Origin: PFJX01 sp040751755
GTDB taxonomy: Bacteria; Pseudomonadota; Gammaproteobacteria; Burkholderiales; Thiobacillaceae
Assembly (NCBI GenBank): GCA_040751755.1
Contig: JBFMHC010000031.1
Location: 10,503-74,502 of the forward strand
Length of the DNA stretch: 64,000 nt
Direction of reading: 5' to 3'
Shown here: positions 56,825 through 64,000 of the stretch, piece after piece
Position numbering within the stretch: position 1 is the first letter of the stretch
Layout: each line of letters starts with the position of its first letter
Translations under genes and position numbers: made by a program
Notes under the pieces: model-generated
Database searches by the model: none
What the model saw: the letters and a program-made list of their open reading frames with translations, nothing else
What the model was told of the DNA's origin: nothing

Positions 56825-57727
56825 ATGCCTAACCTCTTCTCATATTCCGTTCATGGTTTCACTCTGCATTCAGAGATAGCGTGTCCGGAATTGCTGCCGA
56901 CATCCAGCGACACGCAGGATGTGCTGGTTCGATACGGCTCTTTACGGCACATCCCCTGTGATGAGACTCATCCATGGAAGAGGCAATACATTGGGGCTAT
57001 GCATATGCTGCTTAACGTCCGGGATGTGGGTAGATTTTCAGTGCGCGACGGTCGCGAAATCACCGTTGACCCCGTGCCCGCAGTGCCGGACATCATGCTT
57101 CGGCTATATCTGCTCGGCTCAGCACTGGGTTGCATCATCCACCAGAGAGGCCTGTTGCCGTTGCACGCCAATGCCGTTCTGCACGAAGGGGAAGCGGTGC
57201 TCGTCCTTGCGCACAGCGGGATAGGCAAATCCACGCTTGCGGCGGCAATGCAAAACCGGGGATGCGGGGTGCTTTCGGATGATGTTTGCGCGATCAGGGT
57301 CGCCCACGGAGAAGCGCCTTTGGTCTTTCCTGGCGTACCACAGATCAAGCTCTGGAAGGATGCGGCAACCCGGCTGGGCGAGGACGTGAACACCATGCGG
57401 AGGGTCCTTCATGAGGAGGAAAAGTACGCCCTGCCGGTGCAGGAACCGTATCGCGGCGAGCCTGTACGGATCAAGGCCCTCTATATTCTTCATGCCTGCG
57501 ACGAAAAGATGCCCACGATTCACGACATGACCCATGTCGAGAAAATCTGGGCGTTGCGGAACCATACCTACCGGAAAGGGATGGTGTCTCAGCTTGGCAA
57601 CGAGGCGGATAACCTCAAGGCCTGCGCCGTTTTGGCGGGGGGCGTTCGCATACGTAGGGTGCACCGCCCCTGGAGCGGATTCCATCTGGACGAATTGGCC
57701 GATCTGATAGAGGCAGATTTGCAGTGA
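56825..57727 (+). CDS. HprK-like lasso-peptide kinase, motifs intact
   Basis: A 300-aa protein of the HPr-kinase-like family found in lasso loci. Motifs are LHANAV (113-118, His114), Walker A HSGIGKST (130-137) and the acidic pair SDDV (151-154). In the paeninodin system such kinases phosphorylate the C-terminal Ser of the precursor, and the precursor encoded in this locus ends in Ser. First gene of a coupled run: its stop overlaps the sulfotransferase start (GTGA). Its base composition is less GC-rich than the ubiG/gph genes. The alternative, a carbon-control HPr kinase, is unlikely because the CBS-like N-domain and the ptsH/ptsI context are missing. Confidence 0.85.
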   Translation: MPNLFSYSVHGFTLHSEIACPELLPTSSDTQDVLVRYGSLRHIPCDETHPWKRQYIGAMHMLLNVRDVGRFSVRDGREITVDPVPAVPDIMLRLYLLGSALGCIIHQRGLLPLHANAVLHEGEAVLVLAHSGIGKSTLAAAMQNRGCGVLSDDVCAIRVAHGEAPLVFPGVPQIKLWKDAATRLGEDVNTMRRVLHEEEKYALPVQEPYRGEPVRIKALYILHACDEKMPTIHDMTHVEKIWALRNHTYRKGMVSQLGNEADNLKACAVLAGGVRIRRVHRPWSGFHLDELADLIEADLQ

Positions 57728-58590
57728 CCGGAAACATCGTCTGGCTCGCCTCCTACCCCAAGTCCGGCAACACTTGGTTCCGCGCTTTCATTGCCAATCT
57801 CATTTCTGAATCGGCAGAACCTGTTGATATCAACAAACTGCCTCCTGACGGAAACAGCCGCGCCTCTTTCGACGCGGCGACGGGACTCGACTCCACCCAC
57901 CTGCTTCCTGAGGAGATAGACCGCCTGCGGCCCGTTTACTACGACCGGGTCTCGGCCGCATCGCGCGATGCTCCATGCTTTTACAAGATCCACGACGCTT
58001 GGCGGCGACTGTCCGACGGGCAGGTCCTGTTCCCTCCCGAAGCAACTCGGTGCAGCATTTATATCGTCCGCAACCCGCTCGACGTTGCCCAGTCCTTCGC
58101 CCACTTTCTGTGCCGTGACCTCGACCGCGTCATCGCCGAGATGAACGATGACGACTATTACCTGAACCGCGAAGAGAGAAATATCACGAGGATGCTGCCG
58201 CAGAAAATCTCCGATTGGAGCAGCAATGTCCTGAGTTGGCTGGAGGCGCCTGCGGACATGAAGGTTCACCTGATTCGCTATGAGGATATGCTGCGCAATC
58301 CACTGCAGACATTCACCCGTGCGGTATGCGCTTTCGGCCTAGATAAGGACGAGGCGGCGATACTGCAGGCGATCGCCCATTCCTCCTTCGCTACGCTCAA
58401 GGCAATGGAACTCAAGTCAAGCTTCAGGGAAAAACCACCCAAGGCCGACTCCTTCTTCCGGACGGGAAGGTCTGGTGCCTGGAGGGCTGTACTTAGCGAT
58501 GCACAGGTTGCCGCTTTGATCGCAAAACATCACGCCGTCATGCGCCGTCTAGGCTACCTGGACGAGGCCGGCAACATTGTCGACCTGTAG
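57724..58590 (+). CDS. Sulfotransferase in the lasso-peptide locus
   Basis: A 288-aa PAPS-dependent sulfotransferase: the 5'-phosphosulfate loop YPKSGNTWFRAF (11-22) and the 3'-phosphate motif YIVRNPLDVAQSF around 116-128 are both clear. The start is GTG 57724, overlapping the kinase stop; kinase 2 follows after 9 bases. Candidate acceptors in the precursor core are Thr55, Thr56, Tyr58 and Ser60. Sulfotransferases occur near some lasso clusters, but no characterised activity on a lasso peptide is known to me. It could act on the mature peptide or on another metabolite. Confidence 0.88.
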   Translation: MTGNIVWLASYPKSGNTWFRAFIANLISESAEPVDINKLPPDGNSRASFDAATGLDSTHLLPEEIDRLRPVYYDRVSAASRDAPCFYKIHDAWRRLSDGQVLFPPEATRCSIYIVRNPLDVAQSFAHFLCRDLDRVIAEMNDDDYYLNREERNITRMLPQKISDWSSNVLSWLEAPADMKVHLIRYEDMLRNPLQTFTRAVCAFGLDKDEAAILQAIAHSSFATLKAMELKSSFREKPPKADSFFRTGRSGAWRAVLSDAQVAALIAKHHAVMRRLGYLDEAGNIVDL

Positions 58591-58599
58591 ACAAGGTCC

Positions 58600-59490
58600 A
58601 TGAGATACGCCCTGCACGGCCTTATTCTCGATTCACCCTTTCCATGCCCGGAGTTGCCGCCCGCATCTGGGGTTGCTGACGTCGTCGTCCGCCTGGGCGA
58701 GATCGAACGACTCCCGATGGAGTGGCGCGAGGAAGGGGGCTGTTATAAGGCTGCATCCGGCCGTTATCTCCTTGCTGTGCCGGGTGTCGCGGATTACTTC
58801 GTCGAAGACGGCAAGGCGGTGACCATCGCTCCTGCGCTCCATGCAGATGAAGATGCACTCCGTTTGTTTTTCTATCACGAGGTCATGGGTGCATTGCTGA
58901 TGCAGCGTGGCCGTCTGCTCCTCAAAGGCGTCGCCGTCGAGCGCGATGGCAAGGCGTACGCCTTCATCGGACCGACACCCGCGGGAAAGACGATGCTGGC
59001 AGCCGAGCTATGCAAGCAAGGTTTTAAATTGATTGCCGACGGATTCCTTTGCCTGTCAGACAACGAAGGACTGCGTATCCAACCGGGTCTGCCTCGGCTC
59101 ATGCTCTGGGAAAGATCGTTGGAAGAACTTGGTATCCTGCACGAGGGACTCAAACCGGTGCGTAGTGGCATGAGACGCTACTTCCTGATGCCGGGATCGT
59201 CCTTCTGCGAACAGCCGTTGTCTCCCGCATGTGTCTATCTTTTGGCTTTTTCCAATCAAGAGGGATGGTCGATGGATACGCTGAAGGGAATGGAAAAACT
59301 GTTTGTTCTGCTGCCCCATCGTCTCCATGGAGAACTGGAGAAGGGGTTGGGCGTGGCTGAAGCGCAATACCGGCTTGCGGCCAGATTGGCCGGCACGGCC
59401 GATATCAAGATCATTCGCTACAACGATAGTCACGTGACGTTCGCGGAATGCATAGGCCATCTGAAAAACGAACTGGGCGTAACTGACTGA
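58600..59490 (+). CDS. Second HprK-like protein, degenerate active site
   Basis: A 296-aa paralogue of the first kinase (same start RYALHGLIL, same domain order). Key positions have changed: LHANAV becomes LLLKGVAV with His replaced by Lys109, Walker A reads GPTPAGKT (124-131), and the acidic pair becomes ADG (146-148), losing one Asp. It is probably impaired as a Ser kinase; it may be a scaffold, an allosteric partner of kinase 1 or an enzyme with altered chemistry. Its stop overlaps the cyclase start (TGATG). Confidence 0.82.
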   Translation: MRYALHGLILDSPFPCPELPPASGVADVVVRLGEIERLPMEWREEGGCYKAASGRYLLAVPGVADYFVEDGKAVTIAPALHADEDALRLFFYHEVMGALLMQRGRLLLKGVAVERDGKAYAFIGPTPAGKTMLAAELCKQGFKLIADGFLCLSDNEGLRIQPGLPRLMLWERSLEELGILHEGLKPVRSGMRRYFLMPGSSFCEQPLSPACVYLLAFSNQEGWSMDTLKGMEKLFVLLPHRLHGELEKGLGVAEAQYRLAARLAGTADIKIIRYNDSHVTFAECIGHLKNELGVTD

Positions 59491-61379
59491 TGAGCATGAT
59501 CCACGGCATAGTTCGCTTCGATGGCAGGCCTACCGGCCCGGGTGACCTACGCTCCATGCTGGCTGTCTGGAGCAAGGCCTGCCCGGACGGGGCAGAGGCC
59601 TGGAATAGTGTCCACGTAGCGTTGGGCTTGGGCCTGCTGCGAACCTTGCCGAGTGGACGCACCCAGCCAGGGCCACTACATGATCCTGAGTCTGGGTTGA
59701 CTATTGTCGCCGATGTGCGCATCGATAACCGCCCAGAATTATGGGAGAAGCTGAGTATTCGCGATGGCAGCCGATTGACAGATACGGAATTGCTGCTCCT
59801 CGCCTACCGGAAATGGGGCGATCGTTGCCCAGAACAACTGCTCGGCGATTTCGCCTTCGCCATTTGGGATGAGCGAGATCAACAGCTTTTTTGCGCCCGC
59901 GACATTTTTGGGGTGCACCCTTTCTACTACTACTGCACGCACGCTGGCTTTGTGTTTGCCAGCAACCTTGACAGCCTGCTTGCCCACGAGGAGGTCCCCA
60001 AAGAGCTCGACGAGCAGAAGATCGCGGACTACTTGGCCGGGCTTGCGCTCGATGCCGATGTGACTGTGTATCGTGGCATCGATCCCATTCCCCCAGCCCA
60101 CTGCTTGACGGTCAAGCGTGGCACTCTTGCTTTGCGGCGATACTGGGAACCGCAAGCTGGCAATACAACCCGCTACAAGAGAGAGGAAGAATATGTCGAG
60201 ATCTACCGACGGCTCCTCCAGGATGCGGTTGCCTGCCGCCTCGAAACAGATGGTGATATGGCTGGCTTGTTGAGCGGAGGGCTTGATTCAGGTTCCATCG
60301 CCGTCATCGCGGCCTCAATGCTGGCAGACAGGGGGCGCGATTTCACTACATATTCATTTGTTCTGGCCGAAGATCAAAAATCCAATGAGCAGGACGAAAG
60401 GGACTTGATTGAGCTGATCCATGAAATAAGAGGCATCAAAGGCCATTTTATTACAACGCGCGATTTCACCGGCTCAGCGTCTGACTTGTATGCATACCCG
60501 CACGCACATTCTTTTTTAGGCGCGTCACCTCATGTCGCTGCACTGTTTCAGGAAATGAACAACAAGGGTATGCGGGTGCTTCTCGACGGGTATGGTGGAG
60601 ACCAGTGCGCAACCTGCGGGAGCAATATCCCCTTGCGGGAATTCCTGGACGGCTTCCAACTCATCTCCCTGATGAAATACCTTTCTGCAGCGTCCGATTT
60701 TTATGGGGTTTCGAAGACGCGGGCACTATTACGCATGTTGCGTGAGCATATCCACTGGGGGGGCTCGATGGGCGTTGATGAGCTGGTTTTCGAGCGCTCT
60801 GCACTATCAAATGCACTATGCGACCGCGTCGGCATACGCGCACGGGCGTTGCAACATCGCCTATTCCAGGCGAAGAGATACCGTCGCTTGGGCGATATCA
60901 TGGTTGATCGACTCTCAGGTGGAAGAGGTTTTCAGTTTCAACCGAAATTCGCCGGAAATAGCGTCGAAAGGCGCTATCCTTTCCTCGACCGGAGGCTCGT
61001 TGAATTTAGCCTCACTATTCCTTCCATGCAACACAATCTCGGCATGAATCGCCGTCTTATTCGTCGAGCGATGGAAGGCTGGTTGCCGGAGAGGACTAGG
61101 CTGCGCTGCATCAAGGATATCAATAATGCACCGGGGGGCCTTTCCTACCTGCACGAGAACCGTAGTTACTACATTTCCGTCATAGATGCCGCCATGAACA
61201 ACAAGCGCATCACTGACTACATCGACCTGGACAAACTTCGCAAACGATTTTCCGAAACGCTGCCGGCAAGATTTTCCGGCATGGATAGGGCTGATTTTAT
61301 GCCCGGTGCGACCCTACGCGCCTTCCATATGCTGCGATTTATTCAAGGGTTGCCTGATGCGAATTGCGGCGACAATTGA
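59490..61379 (+). CDS. Asparagine-synthetase-like lasso-peptide cyclase (C protein)
   Basis: A 629-aa AsnB-type protein. The N-terminal glutaminase-like domain lacks the catalytic Cys2 (MSMIHGIVRFDG), as expected for lasso cyclases that need no ammonia. The C-terminal ATP domain has the PP-loop SGGLDSGS (262-269) and LLDGYGGDQ near 370. The family adenylates the Asp/Glu side chain of the precursor core and closes the macrolactam ring. Translationally coupled to kinase 2. The 3' end overlaps the start of the following truncated gene. Confidence 0.88.
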   Translation: MSMIHGIVRFDGRPTGPGDLRSMLAVWSKACPDGAEAWNSVHVALGLGLLRTLPSGRTQPGPLHDPESGLTIVADVRIDNRPELWEKLSIRDGSRLTDTELLLLAYRKWGDRCPEQLLGDFAFAIWDERDQQLFCARDIFGVHPFYYYCTHAGFVFASNLDSLLAHEEVPKELDEQKIADYLAGLALDADVTVYRGIDPIPPAHCLTVKRGTLALRRYWEPQAGNTTRYKREEEYVEIYRRLLQDAVACRLETDGDMAGLLSGGLDSGSIAVIAASMLADRGRDFTTYSFVLAEDQKSNEQDERDLIELIHEIRGIKGHFITTRDFTGSASDLYAYPHAHSFLGASPHVAALFQEMNNKGMRVLLDGYGGDQCATCGSNIPLREFLDGFQLISLMKYLSAASDFYGVSKTRALLRMLREHIHWGGSMGVDELVFERSALSNALCDRVGIRARALQHRLFQAKRYRRLGDIMVDRLSGGRGFQFQPKFAGNSVERRYPFLDRRLVEFSLTIPSMQHNLGMNRRLIRRAMEGWLPERTRLRCIKDINNAPGGLSYLHENRSYYISVIDAAMNNKRITDYIDLDKLRKRFSETLPARFSGMDRADFMPGATLRAFHMLRFIQGLPDANCGDN

Positions 61380-61632
61380 GGGGCACGGCAGGGATTATAA
61401 AAACGACCTGCGCTATCTCATCGCCAACGTGCTGGGTAAGTTTGCTGAGAAACCGTTCACTCCGTCCCCCCTTTGGTTAAGCCTCTTGGTGTCGAATCGA
61501 ATAGATATCGTTACTTTGTCAAAGCAAACCCGGACATATTCCATGCCTGTAATGTGTTTGCCACGCCGGATGTTGAGAGACCCCCCCGGGGTTTTGGCCA
61601 TCATCAATAGGACCGTATCCGGCGAGCATTAG
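61357..61632 (+). pseudogene. 5' remnant of the gene that followed the cyclase
   Basis: ATG 61357 lies within the last codons of the cyclase, so it was probably the next coupled gene. The first about 70 residues (MRIAATIEGHGRDYKNDLR, YLIANVLGKFAEKPFT) look like protein; then mobile-element debris begins (around 61570, GACCCCCCCGGGG) and the frame soon ends. It does not match the RRE (B1), transglutaminase-like protease (B2) or ABC transporter (D) signatures I know. Identity unknown. Confidence 0.5.
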
Positions 61633-61639
61633 CCCCGCC

Positions 61640-62072
61640 GGTATGGCGTCAGGTGTCGGGCCCCGCACGACTGCGTCGGGGGGGTTAAGAACAACAGGGG
61701 TTGTGCGCACCGGGCCTTGTCCTGAACCGGCTGCCGGGAATGGCCACGGCGGCGCAGAAGCCGGTCCAGGGCGGAACGTATCATCTCGGCTTCGATGAAC
61801 CTCGGGCATGACGGCCAGCAGGTCATCCAGCGGCAACAACAACTGGTTGCGCAGGTTGATCACCAACTCTTCCCAGGTGCGTTGAGTGTGGTCTGAAGCC
61901 GATGGGCCGTGTGACTGCCGTCGGCCACCATATCGCGCTTGCACCATTTTTGGATGGTGTCACGGCTGACATTGAATTGCTGCGTCAACTCGTAGTCGCT
62001 ATCGTTCGCCTGTTGAATCGCAGCGCGGAGCGCAGGTGTCGCCGTAGCGTTCTTGTGCAAGGTAAACATCAT
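61640..62072 (-). pseudogene. Decayed IS481-family transposase fragment
   Basis: Reading the minus strand from ATG 62072: FTLHKNATATPALRAAIQQA, DSDYELTQQFNVSRDTIQKW, CKRDMVADGSHTAHRLQTTL is the typical N-terminal helix-turn-helix of an IS481-type transposase. The match then continues in a second frame (LRNQLLLPLDDLLAVMPE) and a third (SALDRLLRRRGHSRQP). Two frameshifts (near 61870 and 61805) and loss of the catalytic core make it inactive. Confidence 0.8.
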
Positions 62073-62193
62073 GCTTGTTCCAGGTCCCTTTCTTTTGGGC
62101 CAAACGAACACGAGGACTTCACGATCCGACGTCCCCCCGGTTTGAGTAGCACTTGAGATTAGAGTCCAATTCCAGGCATGAAGGAGATTGGAC

Positions 62194-62511
62194 ATGAAGA
62201 AACGGTTCACGGAAGAACAGATCATCGGCTTTCTGCGGGAGGCGGAAGCCGGCCTGCCGGTGAAGGAGTTGTGTCGGCGGCATGGCTTCTCTGAGGCAAG
62301 TTACTACCTCTGGCGCAGCAAGTTTGGCGGCATGAGCGTATCGGATGCCAAGCGGCTAAAGGAGCTTGAGGCAGAGAACGCTCGCCTGAAGAAACTGCTG
62401 GCGGAGTCGATGCTGGAAAACAAGATCACTCGCGAGGCCCTGAAAAAAAGTGGTGAAGGCACCGGCACGCCGCGAACTGGTGCACCACCTGGCGGACAGC
62501 GGGTTGAGTGA
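62194..62511 (+). CDS. IS3-family OrfA
   Basis: A 105-aa protein: MKKRFTEEQIIGFLREAEAG, PVKELCRRHGFSEASYYLWR, then a leucine zipper (LKELEAENARLKKLLAESML). This is the standard DNA-binding OrfA of IS407/IS1222-type elements. A GAAAAAAAG tract near 62442-62450 is the likely frameshift or reinitiation point to orfB. Confidence 0.92.
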   Translation: MKKRFTEEQIIGFLREAEAGLPVKELCRRHGFSEASYYLWRSKFGGMSVSDAKRLKELEAENARLKKLLAESMLENKITREALKKSGEGTGTPRTGAPPGGQRVE

Positions 62512-63310
62512 ACGCCATGCCCTGCGGGTCGTGGGCATGTGCCAGTGCCTATCGCTACCAACCGGCACCCGACCGAAACGCGGCCCTGCGCGAGCAGATC
62601 GTGGCCTTGGAGCACCGACATCGCCGTTACGGGGCGGGCATGATCTATCTGAAACTGCGGCAGGATGGGCAGCCGGTTAACCACAAACGCGTTGAACGTC
62701 TCTACACCGAGGCGGGGCTTCAGGTGCGGAAGCGTCGGCGCAAGAAGGTGCCGATATCGGACCGACAACCCTTGGGACGGCCCATGGCGGCGAACCAGGT
62801 CTGGTCGATGGATTTCGTGTTCGACCGAACAGCCGAGGGGCGGGGCATCAAGTGTCTGACGGTTGTGGATGACGCGACGCACGAGGCGGTGGCCGTGGTA
62901 CCGGAGCGTGCCATCAGCGGCCATGCGCTACGCGCATCCTGGATCGACTGGCGGTACAGCGTGGCTTGCCGCAGGCGATCCGCACCGACAACGGCAAGGA
63001 ATTCTGCGGTCGAGCCATGCTAACCTGGGCACATGCCCGTGGTGTCCAGCTGTTCCTGATCCAGCCGGGCAAACCCAATCAGAACGCCTATATCGAATCA
63101 TTCAACGGGCGCCTACGGGATGAGTGCCTGAACGAACACTGGTTCGTCAGCTTGGCGCATGCAAAGGTGGAGATCGAGACGTGGCGGTGCGAATACAACG
63201 ACGAGCGACCGAAAAAAGCGTTGAGCGGTTTGACGCCCTCAGCCTATGCCCGGCAATTGGCCGGAAAATCGATTACATTACCCTCGGACTCTAAAGCCCA
63301 GTGCTACTGA
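62450..63310 (+). pseudogene. IS3-family OrfB (DDE integrase), two frameshifts
   Basis: The integrase can be read only across three frames: VKAPARRELVHHLADSGLSE; then RYQPAPDRNAALREQIV through VWSMDFVFDRT and CLTVVDDATHEAVAV; then RTDNGKEFCGRAML, GKPNQNAYIESFNGRLRDEC and EYNDERPKKALSGLTP. The DDE residues (MDF, TDNG, E of YIESF) all survive. A 2-bp loss near 62537 and a 1-bp loss near 62929 break it. Confidence 0.88.
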
Positions 63311-63327
63311 ATACCGGGGGGACGTCG

Positions 63328-63492
63328 GATCTACCAGTGGTGGACGCTTGCTTTTTGGCATGCTATCGCCTGGTCCCCGGCAGGTAGGCCCGAGTTGATG
63401 TGCTAGGGGGAGTTTGCTAAATTGGAAACTGGCAACTGATAGAAAAAATCTGAAATTCCATAACCTTTTTCCACACGACACTGGGATTGCTA
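63328..63492 (+). other. Upstream region of the lasso precursor
   Basis: 165 bp between the IS3 end and the precursor ATG, AT-richer than the surroundings. It contains no gene. TTGCTA at about 63413 with TGATAG 17 bases later is a weak promoter candidate; nothing stronger is visible. Confidence 0.4.
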
Positions 63493-63675
63493 ATGATGGC
63501 AAATAAGGAAGTAGTCCAGATAGAATCGTCCGACACTGGTCTGTCTGGTGCTGGCCGCCAAGACTATGAAGCTCCCGCACTAACGGCATATACCCCATCT
63601 GGGATCACAATGGGGGGTATAGTTCCTAAAGGGGTAGATTTCGTAGGCGGTGGCACCACAAACTATAAAAGCTGA
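63493..63675 (+). CDS. Lasso-peptide precursor (60 aa)
   Basis: ATG 63493 is chosen over TTG 63487; ATG 63496 is also possible. The 40-residue leader contains the YxxPxL motif YEAPAL (25-30), which the RRE of B1 proteins binds, and Thr39 at position -2, the standard lasso cleavage mark. The predicted core is GGIVPKGVD followed by FVGGGTTNYKS: Gly1 to Asp9 gives a nine-residue macrolactam ring, and the tail is 11 residues ending in Ser. The C-terminal Ser fits the HprK-like kinase and Tyr18/Thr residues are possible sulfation sites. It lies 2.1 kb from the cyclase, separated by mobile elements, so it might have been moved or its own promoter may drive it. Confidence 0.85.
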   Translation: MMANKEVVQIESSDTGLSGAGRQDYEAPALTAYTPSGITMGGIVPKGVDFVGGGTTNYKS

Positions 63676-63877
63676 TCCAGCTCCTTCTCCCGACAGTTTG
63701 GGATGCGCAAGCAGGGGCTGAGAAACCAACTCCTGCCCTCGCGACGGTACAGGCGACGAAACAGTTTGGGGTGCACAGAGATGTGCAAGGCTTGCCCATT
63801 ATTTCATCAGGTTCACCCCCTTTCTGGGTCTCTCACCCCGCATCAGGTTTAAGGTTAGGGGGCTCACCACTCTGCTA
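63676..63877. other. Intergenic DNA between lasso precursor and IS5 end
   Basis: About 200 bp with no open frame or structure that I can assign. No B1/B2-like sequence is seen. Confidence 0.5.
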
Positions 63878-64000
63878 GGGAAGGTCTGCAAAACCTTCCT
63901 GCCAGACTGCCGGGATGGGACAATAGCGACATGAAGCAGATGAGTCTGGAGGCGCCGATGTATACGGGCTTTGAGCTGCGCGCCAAGCGCACCCGCAAGC
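63878..64000 (+). mobile_element. Left end of an IS5-family element (continues past window)
   Basis: GGAAGGTCTGC at about 63879 is a typical IS5-family terminal sequence, preceded by CTAG, and a transposase frame starts 50 bp inside. The right end is outside the window. Confidence 0.75.
63931..64000 (+). CDS. IS5-family transposase, N-terminus only
   Basis: The first 23 residues, MKQMSLEAPMYTGFELRAKR then TRK, match the usual start of IS5-type transposases (MKQMSL followed by GFE and KRTRKREFLDEM). The remainder is beyond base 64000. Confidence 0.8.
   Translation, partial: MKQMSLEAPMYTGFELRAKRTRK

Larger units (their letters stand above)
62127..63327 (+). mobile_element. IS3-family insertion sequence (IS407-group-like), inactive
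   Basis: About 1.2 kb bounded by matching terminal sequences: CGACGTCCCCCCGG at 62127-62140 and its exact complement ending at 63327; similarity extends inward (AGTAGCACT and TAGAGTCC). GATC on each side (62123-62126, 63328-63331) could be a 4-bp target duplication, as usual for this group, although GATC is its own complement and could instead extend the repeats. It contains orfA and a broken orfB, and sits between the lasso cyclase and precursor genes. Confidence 0.88.

Noticed and set aside
56825..57727. HPr kinase of the nitrogen/carbon phosphotransferase network
   Set aside because: Lacks the HprK N-terminal domain and ptsH/ptsI/rpoN neighbours; sits in a RiPP-type operon with a sulfotransferase and AsnB-like gene.
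59490..61379. Ordinary asparagine synthetase
   Set aside because: Catalytic Cys2 is absent and the gene is coupled to kinase/sulfotransferase genes near a lasso precursor.
61519..61947. Minus-strand 142-aa frame as a separate gene
   Set aside because: It is the middle part of the frameshifted IS481-type transposase remnant.

Overview
The window is GC-rich proteobacterial chromosome, most likely from a betaproteobacterium. The clues are the core blocks thrS-infC-rpmI-rplT-pheS-pheT-ihfA-merR-tRNA-Pro, surE-pcm-nlpD-rpoS and alaA-hom-thrC, plus ubiG-gph-ssrA. No rRNA is present and the genus cannot be read from the sequence. Conserved housekeeping DNA (about 29.4-56.7 kb) lies between two accessory regions.

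Region 1 (1-29.1 kb, all minus strand) is an extracellular contractile injection system (eCIS; Pvc/Afp-like phage-tail-like particle). In transcription order it encodes a DUF4255 cap protein, an unknown protein, two sheath/tube pairs, a LysM tube-hub adaptor, a 55-aa DUF5908 protein, a spike split into gpD-like and gpV-like proteins, a 597-aa protein with a strongly hydrophobic segment, gp25, gpJ-like and gpI-like baseplate proteins (the last with a propeller-like N-terminus), a frameshifted unknown gene, an AAA+ ATPase, a coiled-coil protein, two proteins sharing an N-terminal domain, and a DUF4157 effector with an HNH-nuclease-like region that runs off the left edge. Overlapping or closely spaced genes indicate one long operon. 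A near-consensus sigma-54 promoter (27961-27976) lies before the first gene, and a sigma-54 activator gene lies just upstream. This suggests dedicated, switchable expression.

Region 2 (29.4-56.7 kb) is housekeeping: tRNA-Asn, aspartate aminotransferase, uvrB, a TPR response regulator with a small histidine kinase, tRNA-Val, thrS, the infC/ribosomal protein/pheST/ihfA block, tRNA-Pro, surE-pcm-nlpD-rpoS, a yrfG-like phosphatase, a Crp/Fnr regulator, alaA-hom-thrC, lplT, a LysR regulator, ubiG-gph, and the tmRNA gene ssrA (tag ANDETYALAA).

Region 3 (56.8-64 kb), directly after the ssrA 3' end, is a mosaic with less GC-rich genes. It holds a lasso-peptide locus: an HprK-like kinase, a sulfotransferase, a second and degenerate HprK-like protein, an asparagine-synthetase-type cyclase, a truncated next gene, decayed IS481- and IS3-family elements, and then a 60-aa lasso precursor. 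The precursor has a YxxPxL leader motif, Thr at -2, a predicted Gly1-Asp9 ring and a C-terminal Ser. An IS5-family element begins at the right edge. No B1/B2 leader-processing genes or exporter are in view. The predicted product is a phosphorylated and/or sulfated lasso peptide, if missing functions lie beyond the window or elsewhere.
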